Shown here: piece by piece, positions 1 to 6,344 of the stretch
Position numbering within the stretch: position 1 is the first letter of the stretch
Layout of the letters: the number at the start of each line of letters is the position of its first letter
NCBI GenBank assembly: GCA_958444395.1
Contig: CAUCOL010000049.1
Span: 1-9,209, forward strand
Direction of reading: 5' to 3'
Source of the DNA: an uncultured Lachnospiraceae bacterium
GTDB taxonomy: Bacteria > Bacillota > Clostridia > Lachnospirales > Lachnospiraceae
Length of the DNA: 9,209 bases
Translations under genes and position numbers: made by a program
Notes under the pieces: generated by a model
Seen by the model: the letters and a program-made list of their open reading frames with translations, nothing else
Told to the model about the DNA's origin: nothing
Databases searched by the model: none

Positions 1-808
1 CATCGCGGATCACGATCTGCGTGTAGATCGCATTCTCAGAACCTTCCACATGGATCGTACTGCCTGCCGGTGAATACTCCATGCAGTTTTTCAATATATT
101 GCTGACTGCCTCCACACTCCATGCCAGATCTCCGGTATAACAGCTGCCTTCCACGACCTGTGAATCCCAGCCTATGTCACGAAGATCCATCGGAACAGCG
201 AGCAATTCATATGCCTGCTGCACCACAGCCCCGACCAGCACCTCTTCCTCCTTCATGCCGGAAGTGCCCGCATCCAGCCGGGACATTTTAAGCAATGCGT
301 AGACCAGCCAGTCTATTCGTCCAAGCAGCGCGATGATATCTCTGGCGATTTCCTTTCTTCTGACGTCACTGACATTGTCCTCCTTCAGAAAATTTGCCAG
401 CAGCTGCAGGGATGTCAATGGTGTCTTTAGCTGATGGGATATATCTGCCAGGGCATCTGCCAGGAACACTTTATCATGCTGCAGATCCCCCGCCTGCTCC
501 CGTAAGCGGAGCACCAGCTTGCTCAGCTGTGTATGCAGGATCGCCAGTTCTCCCTCCTGACAGTCCCGCATCAGGATCGCACTGTCATCATGCAGGATCT
601 GATCCATCTGTTCTGCCATATGCGCCAGTTGCCGGTACCTTCGCAATGTAAAAACAAGGTGCAAAACCAGCGCAGCCACACCGGATGCCAGCACACCTGC
701 CGCCACCCTGACACCGGCGGCTCGGACTGCCAGAAGCGTTCCTGCCAGATAGACCAGCAGATAACACAGGATTTCTTTCTTTATCTCCGGATTTCTAAAA
801 AAACGCAT
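1..808 (-). CDS. Sensor histidine kinase, 3' part missing (runs off left edge)
   Basis: This is the membrane sensor kinase of a two-component system; it should autophosphorylate on histidine and pass the phosphate to the regulator encoded just upstream. The 269 visible residues start at an ATG (808-806) preceded by AGGAG. Two hydrophobic stretches (about residues 13-30 and 35-55) are separated by only a few residues, so there is almost no extracellular sensor domain, and no clear HAMP domain is seen. The HisKA phosphoacceptor H-box reads DISHQLKTPLTSL with His125, and an ATPase N-box NILKNCMEYS starts at residue 237. The G-boxes lie beyond the window. The gene begins 18 bp after the regulator stop, so it is probably co-transcribed. 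Kinases with two helices and a minimal loop often sense through a partner membrane protein such as a BceAB-like ABC exporter; whether one follows cannot be seen. The family is certain, the signal unknown. Confidence 0.93.
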   Translation of the reverse strand, partial: MRFFRNPEIKKEILCYLLVYLAGTLLAVRAAGVRVAAGVLASGVAALVLHLVFTLRRYRQLAHMAEQMDQILHDDSAILMRDCQEGELAILHTQLSKLVLRLREQAGDLQHDKVFLADALADISHQLKTPLTSLQLLANFLKEDNVSDVRRKEIARDIIALLGRIDWLVYALLKMSRLDAGTSGMKEEEVLVGAVVQQAYELLAVPMDLRDIGWDSQVVEGSCYTGDLAWSVEAVSNILKNCMEYSPAGSTIHVEGSENAIYTQIVIRD

Positions 809-826
809 CCTTCTCCTTTCTTCCGG

Positions 827-1522
827 CTACATAGCCCGGTATCCGATGCCGCGGATCGTCCGGATCAATGCGGGATTCTGCGGATCGTCTTCGATCTTCT
901 GACGCAGACGTTTTATATAGACTGTCAGTGTATTGTCGTTTACATATTCGCCTGCCACATCCCATATTTCCTCTAATAACTGATTTCTCGTCAGGACGAT
1001 TCCCTGATGATTCATAAATACGAGAAGCAGACGATATTCCAGAGCAGACAGGATGACCTCCTGTCCCATTTTTGTCACAGTGCCGCCCAGCGTATCCACA
1101 CGGACGTCTCCCATTTCCAGGACAGACTGCGTCTTTCCGCAGCGCCGCAGCACGCCTTTCATTCGGGAGATCAGTTCCCTGGGACGAAATGGTTTGCTGA
1201 TATAGTCATCTGCTCCCATATCCAGCCCTGTGACGGTGCTGTATTCGTCTCCGGATGCTGTCAGAAAGATGACCGGGATCTCTGTATTTGCCTTGACAGC
1301 AGCGCAGACTGCGAAGCCATTTCCATCCGCCAGAGATACATCCAGAAGAATCAGATCCACCTCCTGTGCATGTACTTCAATATATTCCAGCGCATCCTTC
1401 TGCCCGGAGACCGCCGTGATCCGGAAGCCTTCTTCCTTTAGAAACAGGCTGAGATTCTTGATGATCTCCTTATCATCCTCTACCAATAATACATGGGTAT
1501 TTGGTGCATTAATATTCATCAT
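827..1522 (-). CDS. OmpR/PhoB-family response regulator
   Basis: This is a DNA-binding response regulator, 231 aa, the usual length for the OmpR/PhoB family. The receiver domain spans about residues 9-125. It has the acidic pocket E15-D16-D17, phosphoacceptor Asp61 in LILLDVSL, Thr88 in IFLTAS and Lys110 in YISKPF. A C-terminal winged helix (about 133-231) includes the recognition region LTVYIKRLRQKIEDD and ends in the typical TIRGIGYRAM. Start: two consecutive ATGs (1522 and 1519) follow an AGAGG at a slightly long spacing of about 12 nt, inside the end of the DJ-1-like gene. The 14-bp overlap with that gene suggests translational coupling. The partner kinase follows 18 bp downstream. Target genes cannot be told from the sequence; in such operons the regulator commonly controls its own operon or a neighbouring transporter, which is inference here. 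Confidence 0.96.
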   Translation of the reverse strand: MMNINAPNTHVLLVEDDKEIIKNLSLFLKEEGFRITAVSGQKDALEYIEVHAQEVDLILLDVSLADGNGFAVCAAVKANTEIPVIFLTASGDEYSTVTGLDMGADDYISKPFRPRELISRMKGVLRRCGKTQSVLEMGDVRVDTLGGTVTKMGQEVILSALEYRLLLVFMNHQGIVLTRNQLLEEIWDVAGEYVNDNTLTVYIKRLRQKIEDDPQNPALIRTIRGIGYRAM

Positions 1523-2066
1523 TATATATAATTGCCTCTTTGACAGCGTCTGCCGTATCTTTGTCCTTCAACTGTGTGATGATCGCACCGGCAAACTCAA
1601 TACAGGTTCCCATGCCACGGCTGGTGATAACATTTCCATCTACCACGTATGGCTGTTTTACATATTCACCGCTCTCCAGCTTGTCTGCAAAAGAAGGATA
1701 ACAGGTTGCCTTCTTTCCTTCCAAAATGCCAAGAGATGCCAGTACCGTCGGTGCAGCACATACAGCTGCCACGGTCTTTCCGGCTGCAGCAAATTCTTTT
1801 AATTTATCGCAAAGTGGTCCATACGCCCGCAGATTTGGTGTTCCCGGTATTCCACCCGGCAGGATCAGTGCCTGTGCCTCATGAAAATCCGCATCTGAAA
1901 ATAACGTATCGGCTTTGATCGTTACCTGATGCGAGCTGGTCACTTCCAGTCGATCCGTAATAGAAACCATATCAACAGAAATCTTTGCACGACGAAGCAT
2001 ATCTACCACTGTCAGCATTTCCACTTCTTCATAACCCGGTGCCAAAAAAATAAGAGCCTGTGCCAT
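1509..2066 (-). CDS. DJ-1/PfpI (ThiJ/YajL-type) family protein
   Basis: This is a cytosolic DJ-1/PfpI superfamily protein of 185 aa, the normal size for the DJ-1/YajL branch. The nucleophile elbow reads VAAVCAAPTVLA with Cys103, and the N-terminal PGYEEVE supplies Glu16, which aligns with human DJ-1 Glu18, the partner of its reactive cysteine. The conserved ITSRGMGTCIEFAGAII follows at 147-163. Members have been linked to glyoxal/protein-damage repair, oxidative-stress sensing and chaperone activity; the exact reaction is disputed for the family. The ATG at 2066 was chosen over an in-frame upstream ATG at 2093 because an AGAGGG lies 6 nt before it and because residues 1-9 of the longer form have no counterpart in the family. 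The 3' end overlaps the response regulator by 14 bp, making it the first gene of a three-gene operon with a two-component system. Confidence 0.93.
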   Translation of the reverse strand: MAQALIFLAPGYEEVEMLTVVDMLRRAKISVDMVSITDRLEVTSSHQVTIKADTLFSDADFHEAQALILPGGIPGTPNLRAYGPLCDKLKEFAAAGKTVAAVCAAPTVLASLGILEGKKATCYPSFADKLESGEYVKQPYVVDGNVITSRGMGTCIEFAGAIITQLKDKDTADAVKEAIIYNDEY

Positions 2067-2105
2067 TTTTATCCCTCTTTTCTGCGCGCCCATGCAGGCA
2101 GCAAC

Positions 2106-2136
2106 AGATCATGGCGGGTGCGCTTCCCCATGATCT
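2106..2136 (-). other. Hairpin in the leader of the DJ-1-like gene
   Basis: A perfect 9-bp inverted repeat, AGATCATGG at 2106-2114 and CCATGATCT at 2128-2136, has a 13-nt loop. It falls between the predicted promoter and the start codon, so it should be transcribed as a leader stem-loop about 40 nt upstream of the ATG. No U-tract follows, so it is not a terminator. It could stabilise the mRNA or be an operator; the function is unknown. Confidence 0.5.
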
Positions 2137-2158
2137 TCGCCCATCTACAATCTGCCTT

Positions 2159-2187
2159 ATTTTAGCACAAAATCAGGATATCGTCAC
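2159..2187 (-). promoter_or_regulatory. Predicted sigma-A promoter of the DJ-1/regulator/kinase operon
   Basis: Read on the minus strand, GTGACG (2187-2182) is separated by 17 bp from TAAAAT (2164-2159). The -10 is preceded by TGC, an extended -10 element. Transcription would start near 2152, leaving a leader of about 86 nt. The spacing and the extended -10 support it; the -35 matches consensus at 4 of 6 positions. Confidence 0.55.
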
Positions 2188-2254
2188 CCCACCAAATTGC
2201 CCTTCATCCGGATCCGGTATATCAGGGAAGCTGTTATGTTTTCTATCATATCAA

Positions 2255-2286
2255 AAAAGAGACACCTTCCGTCCGGTGTCTCTTTT
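2255..2286 (-). terminator. Rho-independent terminator of the LacI-family gene
   Basis: A 12-bp perfect stem, AAAAGAGACACC (2255-2266) with GGTGTCTCTTTT (2275-2286), closes an 8-nt loop. Read on the minus strand the stem ends in a run of six T (2258-2253). It lies 85 bp after the repressor stop, with the degenerate tandem repeats in between. The A-rich opposite side means it could also work weakly in the plus direction. Confidence 0.85.
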
Positions 2287-2297
2287 GAGTATGAATA

Positions 2298-2402
2298 TGA
2301 CTGTTGTGTGTTGCCTCTTTCGGGCAGGGAGGTGACTATTGCTCCGTACCTCTTTCGACCAGGGAAACGACTATTGTGTAGAGCCTCTCAGTGCCACTTC
2401 GT
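2298..2402. repeat. Three imperfect 35-bp tandem units covering the 3' end of the LacI-family gene
   Basis: Units begin at 2298 (TGACTGTTG), 2333 (TGACTATTG) and 2368 (CGACTATTG), giving an exact 35-bp period. The third unit contains the last codons and stop of the repressor. Unit 2 shares CCTCTTTCG and CAGGGA with unit 1, and unit 3 shares CTATTGTGTA-like and GCCTCT segments. On the minus strand each unit still reads as a version of the protein tail: RGSTQ-stop in the gene, then RGTEQ-stop, then RGNTQQ. This looks like tandem duplication of the gene end followed by decay. Confidence 0.7.
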
Positions 2403-3405
2403 AGCTAAGCAGAACTTTGCCGTCTACCTGCCGTCCATCCATCATATCAAACAGCGTCTTGCAGGCAACCGCTCCCAGTTCCCTCGGATCATATTGCAGC
2501 GCCGTAACTGCCGGCTGGTTGCTTTCCAGCAGATCACTGCTGTAAAAAGAAGCCAGTTTGATCTGATCCGGTATATGGATATCCTCCCGCTTCAGGACGC
2601 CGATCACCTCATAGCCGATCCGGTCATCCATCGTAACAATGCAGTCTACATGATTGCGCAAAGCCTCTTCCACATAACGCTCTATATCCACCTTTTTCTC
2701 ACCATTCATATAGATGAACACGTCCTCTTCCTTCAGCTGCTGCGCTGCAACCGCCCTTTCAAACCCTTTTCTTCGTGTCTGGTTTACAACATGATTCTCA
2801 TCTCCACCGATCAATGCCAGACGGCGGATTCCTTTCATGATCAGGATCGAGGTCAGTTCCTCACATGCCCTGATATGGTCATTATCAATCTGTACAACTC
2901 CCGGTTCCTCAGAACTGCCGATGACGACAAACGGAATATCCTGTTCTTTCAGAAAACGCACTCGTTCATCGTCGATCAGCGTACGCCCCAGAATAATACC
3001 ATCTACCTTATGATTCTCAACGACCCGGCGCAAATGCTCCAGCTCATGATCATAGACCATCGAGATCAGAATATCATAATTCTCCTTCGATGCAACCTCA
3101 CTGATTCCGATCATGCACCGTTGAAAAAAAGGAAGATCCGTAATCGTCGAATCGCCCGGTATCACCCAGCCAATATTATACGTCTTGGACTGTGCAAGTC
3201 CCTGCGCCATCAGATTCGGTCTGTAATTATTCTCTTCTATATAATCAAGCACCCGCTGTCTCGTCTGTTCTCCGATCCTGCCCTTCCCGGAAATCGCTCT
3301 GGACACGGTTGTCTTAGATATTCCTAATGCCTCTGCAACATCACCGATCGTGATCCTGCCCTGCTCCCTTCCCTTTGCCGGTATAGATTCGTCGTGTTTT
3401 GCCAT
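2371..3405 (-). CDS. LacI/GalR-family transcriptional repressor, probable galactose regulator
   Basis: This is a 344-aa LacI-family regulator. The N-terminal helix-turn-helix at about 18-37 reads ITIGDVAEALGISKTTVSRA and is followed by the hinge helix YRPNLMAQGLAQ, with Leu70 in the place of the minor-groove leucine of LacI. A periplasmic-binding-protein-like sugar domain (about 76-344) includes GDENHVVNQTRRKGFE and IVTMDDRIGYEVI. About 17 residues precede the usual start of the DNA-binding domain, a slightly long N terminus. The ATG at 3405 is preceded by GGAGG at about 11 nt. The gene is divergent from galK, and GCGC-centred palindromes lie at both promoters, so I infer that it represses galK and galE and itself, with galactose or a derivative as likely inducer. 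The ligand is not proven by sequence. Its stop lies in a set of 35-bp tandem repeats. Confidence 0.93.
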   Translation of the reverse strand: MAKHDESIPAKGREQGRITIGDVAEALGISKTTVSRAISGKGRIGEQTRQRVLDYIEENNYRPNLMAQGLAQSKTYNIGWVIPGDSTITDLPFFQRCMIGISEVASKENYDILISMVYDHELEHLRRVVENHKVDGIILGRTLIDDERVRFLKEQDIPFVVIGSSEEPGVVQIDNDHIRACEELTSILIMKGIRRLALIGGDENHVVNQTRRKGFERAVAAQQLKEEDVFIYMNGEKKVDIERYVEEALRNHVDCIVTMDDRIGYEVIGVLKREDIHIPDQIKLASFYSSDLLESNQPAVTALQYDPRELGAVACKTLFDMMDGRQVDGKVLLSYEVALRGSTQ

Positions 3406-3432
3406 TTTCTTCTAAACCTCCTTTACAGGGTA

Positions 3433-3473
3433 TTGCGCAACTTATTGTTATTAGATTATCAACAGTTGCGCAT
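3433..3473. promoter_or_regulatory. Paired GCGC palindromes, putative operators at the repressor promoter
   Basis: TTGCGCAACT (3433-3442) and AGTTGCGCAT (3464-3473) form a 9-bp perfect inverted repeat (TGCGCAACT / AGTTGCGCA). Each also carries a TGCGCA core with the central CG usual for LacI-family operators. Their centres are 33 bp apart, about three helical turns. One lies inside the -35/-10 spacer of the repressor promoter and the other near or just past its start site, which fits autorepression. Confidence 0.6.
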
Positions 3474-3481
3474 TTTGTCAA
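3453..3481 (-). promoter_or_regulatory. Predicted promoter of the LacI-family gene
   Basis: On the minus strand a perfect TTGACA (3481-3476) is followed either by TAATCT (3458-3453) after 17 bp or by GATAAT (3460-3455) after 15 bp. The second -10 matches consensus better but its spacing is short. Either gives a start near 3446 and a leader of about 40 nt. An operator-like palindrome lies within the spacer. Confidence 0.65.
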
Positions 3482-3696
3482 TCAGCTTTTCCCGTTTTTC
3501 TTTTCATTTTGTCCCGGTCTTTTTTGACCTGTTCTTCCTTCCGCCCATTCTCTCTTCTTAATTTTTCTGACACCTTGTAAGACTTCACGGCGCAGTCCGC
3601 TTTTTCGCTCTCCCGGTGCTTATTCAACCCTTCTCTCCCTAAAGGATCCCTTTTTTTCTCTGCATTGTCACAGATTGCCTTCTCTCATTCCCCATA
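3482..3696. other. Gene-free pyrimidine-rich part of the divergent gal regulatory region
   Basis: No credible ORF, RNA gene or repeat is seen in this stretch. The plus strand is strongly pyrimidine-rich with several runs of T. A small GGTC/GACC stem around TTTTTT occurs near 3516-3529, but it follows no gene that would need a terminator. It separates the repressor promoter from the galK promoter. Confidence 0.5.
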
Positions 3697-3725
3697 TTGA
3701 CAATTCGATATAGATACCGTATCAT
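3697..3725 (+). promoter_or_regulatory. Predicted sigma-A promoter of galK
   Basis: A perfect -35, TTGACA (3697-3702), is 17 bp from TATCAT (3720-3725). The start site would be near 3732, leaving a leader of about 144 nt. A small palindrome GATAC-C-GTATC (3713-3723) overlaps the -10. A larger GCGC palindrome lies about 17-35 nt after the start site. Confidence 0.8.
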
Positions 3726-3748
3726 AAATTTTAGGTTTGGAATTTATT

Positions 3749-3766
3749 AGCGCACTCGGTTGCGCT
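3749..3766. promoter_or_regulatory. Putative LacI-type operator downstream of the galK start site
   Basis: AGCGCA (3749-3754) and TGCGCT (3761-3766) are perfect inverted halves around CTCGGT, whose central CG also pairs, giving an 18-bp imperfect palindrome. The halves share the GCGCA core with the sites at the repressor promoter. Its position just downstream of the start site fits repression by blocking the polymerase. The binding protein is inferred to be the adjacent LacI-family regulator. Confidence 0.6.
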
Positions 3767-3875
3767 TCCGCCTGTATAGCAAATAGCAAGTAGTTACTAT
3801 ATATCTTTTTATACTGCTGGATTGCTTACGATTCGTTATATAGAACACATCATACACGCAAGGGAGGATTTCATC

Positions 3876-5156
3876 ATGAATCAAACCACCACACTTAAGG
3901 AGGCTTTCCGCCAGGGAGCCTACCAGGAACTTTTAACGGATATCTACATCGATGCCGACCGTATCGCCTACCAGACAGAGCGGTACATCCGGGCGATCGA
4001 ATGCTATGAAAAGGCGTTTGGCACCGGCGAAGTCTCCATCTACAGCGCACCCGGCCGCAGCGAGATCGGAGGAAACCATACAGACCACCAGCATGGTGAA
4101 GTTCTTGCCGCTTCGATCAATAACGATGCGATCGCGATCGTAACACCTCTGGCTGAGCCGGTCGTAAAGGTTATCTCCGATGGATACGATCTGATCACCG
4201 TCGATCTGAAGGATCTGTCCCTGCAGGAATCCGAGAAAGAATCCACGCTTGCCCTGATCAAGGGTGTGTTATTCGCTGTAAAAGATAAAGGCTACCAGAT
4301 CGGTGGTTTTCAGACATATATTACAAGCGATGTTCTGATCGGTGCAGGACTTTCCTCCTCTGCCGCTTTTGAGACGATCATCGGAACGATTATCTCCGGT
4401 CTGTATAACGATATGAAGATCTCCCCGATCGAGATTGCGATCATGGGACAATATGCCGAGAACGTGTATTTCGGCAAGCCATGCGGTCTGATGGATCAGA
4501 TGGCATGCTCTGTCGGAAGCCTTGTACATATTGATTTTGCAGACCCTGCCAGTCCTGTTGTAGAAAAGGTTTCCTTCGACATGGCAAAACACGGCTACAG
4601 CCTGTGTATCACAGATACAAAGGGTTCCCATGCAGATCTGACACCGGATTATGCTGCGATTCCTGCCGAGATGAAAGCTGTTGCACAGTTCTTCGGTAAA
4701 GAGGTACTTCATGAAGTACCGGTAGACGACTTTTGGAAGAGACTTCCGGAAGTCCGTAAAGCCACCTCAGATCGAAGTGTACTGCGCACAATTCATTTCT
4801 TCCAGGAAAATGAACGTGTAAGAAAAGAGGTTGCGGCATTAAACCACGAAGATATTCCGGCATTCCTGCAGACAGTGGCAGCTTCCGGTGATTCTTCCTT
4901 CAAATATCTGCAAAACATTTATTCCAGTCAGGATGTACAGAGCCAGAACATGTCTCTGGCACTTGCCGTCAGCGAGTCGGTACTGGGCGATCGTGGTGTC
5001 TGCCGTGTTCATGGCGGTGGCTTTGCCGGAACGATCCAGGCTTTTGTAAGTAATGATGCAGTCGCAGAATATAAGCAGGCAATGGATGATCTGTTCGGCA
5101 AAGACGCCTGCAGTATTCTGATGATCCGTAAATACGGCGGTATGAAAGTTCTGTAA
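3876..5156 (+). CDS. galK: Galactokinase
   Basis: GalK, 426 aa, a cytosolic GHMP-family kinase that phosphorylates alpha-D-galactose to galactose 1-phosphate with ATP, the first committed Leloir step. The galactokinase signature is at 59-75 as APGRSEIGGNHTDHQHG, a variant of the textbook GRVNLIGEHTDY in which GEH becomes GNH. The ATP-binding loop GAGLSSSAAFE is at 156-166, the probable catalytic Asp207 lies in CGLMDQMAC, and the C-terminal motif HGGGFAGTIQAF is at 379-390. The ATG at 3876 follows AGGGAGG at 8 nt; an upstream in-frame ATG at 3822 has no such site and adds residues foreign to the family. It is the first gene of a galK-galE unit divergent from a LacI-type regulator, with a strong promoter and operator-like palindrome upstream. 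The motif change is probably a lineage trait, but activity on a related sugar cannot be excluded. Confidence 0.93.
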   Translation: MNQTTTLKEAFRQGAYQELLTDIYIDADRIAYQTERYIRAIECYEKAFGTGEVSIYSAPGRSEIGGNHTDHQHGEVLAASINNDAIAIVTPLAEPVVKVISDGYDLITVDLKDLSLQESEKESTLALIKGVLFAVKDKGYQIGGFQTYITSDVLIGAGLSSSAAFETIIGTIISGLYNDMKISPIEIAIMGQYAENVYFGKPCGLMDQMACSVGSLVHIDFADPASPVVEKVSFDMAKHGYSLCITDTKGSHADLTPDYAAIPAEMKAVAQFFGKEVLHEVPVDDFWKRLPEVRKATSDRSVLRTIHFFQENERVRKEVAALNHEDIPAFLQTVAASGDSSFKYLQNIYSSQDVQSQNMSLALAVSESVLGDRGVCRVHGGGFAGTIQAFVSNDAVAEYKQAMDDLFGKDACSILMIRKYGGMKVL

Positions 5157-5170
5157 TCATCGCAAACCAC

Positions 5171-5330
5171 CACTGACAACATAGTATTTATTTTTTGGAG
5201 GTCAGTGTGAAAAATACTGCTGATGCAGTATTTTTACACACGGCTATTTGTGCCGCAGGCGTCACAAAATAGCCCTGATCGCAAAGCAAAATCTGATATT
5301 TTGCCTGCGATTTCTTCGACGCAAAGCGTC
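5171..5330 (+). repeat. Tandem array of small hairpins between galK and galE
   Basis: Nearly every base from 5206 to 5330 falls in a stem-loop. H1: AAAAATACTGC (5210-5220) with GCAGTATTTTT (5225-5235), lower stem TGTG/CACA. H2: GGCTATTTGTG (5242-5252) with CACAAAATAGCC (5263-5274), one bulged base. H3: 5278-5292 with 5298-5311, inner perfect GCAAAAT/ATTTTGC. H4: GACGC (5318-5322) with GCGTC (5326-5330). A competing upstream stem CACTGAC (5171-5177) with GTCAGTG (5201-5207) encloses a GGAGG. This resembles a dispersed palindromic repeat element or a regulatory leader of galE; the T-rich side of H1 could also attenuate transcription. Confidence 0.75.
5207..5272 (+). CDS. Possible 21-aa leader peptide ahead of galE
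   Basis: A GTG at 5207 lies 5 nt after GGAGG (5197-5201) and opens a 21-codon frame ending at TAG (5270-5272). The peptide begins MKNTADAVFLHTAICAAG and is followed by VTK. It has no membrane or signal character. Its codons coincide with hairpins H1 and H2, so ribosomes moving through it would disrupt both stems. That geometry resembles translational attenuation, but the ORF may just be a chance reading frame in a repeat. The ribosome binding site is the best evidence. Confidence 0.35.
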   Translation: MKNTADAVFLHTAICAAGVTK

Positions 5331-5348
5331 TGCGGAATGGAGGTTATT

Positions 5349-6341
5349 ATGAAACGTATCTTAGTATTAGGTGGTGCCGGTTATATCGGTTCCCATACAG
5401 TCTATGAATTGATCAAAGCCGGTGAATCTGTCGTGATCGCTGACAACCTTTCCACCGGACATAAAGAAGCGGTCCATCCGGAAGCAACTTTCTATGAGGG
5501 CGATATCCGTGACCGAGCATTTGTAGATTCTATTTTTGAGAAGGAAGACATTGACGGCGTGATCCATTTTGCTGCCAGCTCACAGGTTGGTGAAAGTATG
5601 AAAGATCCGTTAAAATATTACAGTAATAATCTGTGTGGTACCGAAGTTCTGCTGGAAAGCATGGTTGCACATCACATCGACAAGATCGTGTTTTCTTCGA
5701 CAGCTGCCACCTACGGCGAACCGGAATCGATCCCGATCCTCGAAACAGACCGCACCCTTCCAACCAACTGCTACGGCGAGACAAAGCTGTCTATGGAGAA
5801 GATGTTCCGTTGGACTTCTCAGGCACATGATCTGCGCTTCGTGTCACTGCGTTACTTCAATGCCTGTGGCGCACATCCGGATGGCTGCATCGGTGAAGCC
5901 CACGATCCGGAGACTCATCTGATTCCGCTGATCCTGCAGGTTCCGAATAACCAGCGTGAAGCAATCTCTATCTTCGGTACCGATTATGAAACAAAGGACG
6001 GAACCTGTGTACGTGACTACATTCATGTCAATGATCTGGCACAGGCACATATCCTGGCACTGAATTATCTGCGCAAAGGCGGTGAAAGCAATATCTTCAA
6101 TCTCGGAAACGGTGTCGGATTTACCGTAAAAGAGGTAATCGAAACTGCCCGTAAGGTAACCGGTCATCCGATCCCTGCAAAGGAAGAGCCACGCCGTGCC
6201 GGTGACCCTTCCACTTTGATCGCATCCAGCGACAAGGCGAAGAGTGTACTCGGCTGGAAACCACAGTTCGATGATCTCGAAACGATCATCTCAACCGCCT
6301 GGAACTGGCATAAATCCCATCCACATGGCTACCAGAGCTAA
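5349..6341 (+). CDS. galE: UDP-glucose 4-epimerase
   Basis: GalE, 330 aa, the usual length, interconverts UDP-galactose and UDP-glucose with bound NAD+ in the cytosol. The Rossmann glycine motif GGAGYIGSH is at 8-16, VIHFAASSQVGES at 71-83, catalytic SST at 116-118, and the extended short-chain dehydrogenase pair Tyr142 and Lys146 in NCYGETK. The substrate-side motifs RYFNACGAHP (168-177) and VRDYIHVNDLA (221-231) are present. The ATG at 5349 follows GGAGG at 5 nt. The frame stays open 42 codons further upstream through the hairpin array, but that extension has no ribosome binding site before its ATG and would displace the N-terminal NAD-binding strand, so it is rejected. It acts with galK in galactose use and also supplies UDP-galactose for surface sugars. 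The usual uridylyltransferase galT is not adjacent. Confidence 0.96.
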   Translation: MKRILVLGGAGYIGSHTVYELIKAGESVVIADNLSTGHKEAVHPEATFYEGDIRDRAFVDSIFEKEDIDGVIHFAASSQVGESMKDPLKYYSNNLCGTEVLLESMVAHHIDKIVFSSTAATYGEPESIPILETDRTLPTNCYGETKLSMEKMFRWTSQAHDLRFVSLRYFNACGAHPDGCIGEAHDPETHLIPLILQVPNNQREAISIFGTDYETKDGTCVRDYIHVNDLAQAHILALNYLRKGGESNIFNLGNGVGFTVKEVIETARKVTGHPIPAKEEPRRAGDPSTLIASSDKAKSVLGWKPQFDDLETIISTAWNWHKSHPHGYQS

Positions 6342-6344
6342 AAT

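Noticed and set aside
2067..2093. N-terminal extension of the DJ-1-like protein
   Set aside because: The codons consist of the ribosome binding site region itself (AGAGGG), which serves the ATG at 2066.
2197..3327. 376-codon open frame on the plus strand opposite the LacI-family gene
   Set aside because: It lies entirely antisense to a clear LacI-family gene plus its terminator region, shows no recognisable domain, and its composition (rich in H, R, I, L, Q) is typical of a reverse-frame shadow.
3516..3529. Short GGTC/GACC stem with a T-rich loop in the gal intergenic region
   Set aside because: Only four base pairs, with T residues in the loop rather than after the stem; no gene ends nearby.
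3822..3875. N-terminal extension of galK from an upstream in-frame ATG
   Set aside because: No ribosome binding site precedes 3822, while AGGGAGG lies 8 nt before the ATG at 3876; the extra 18 residues are not family-like.
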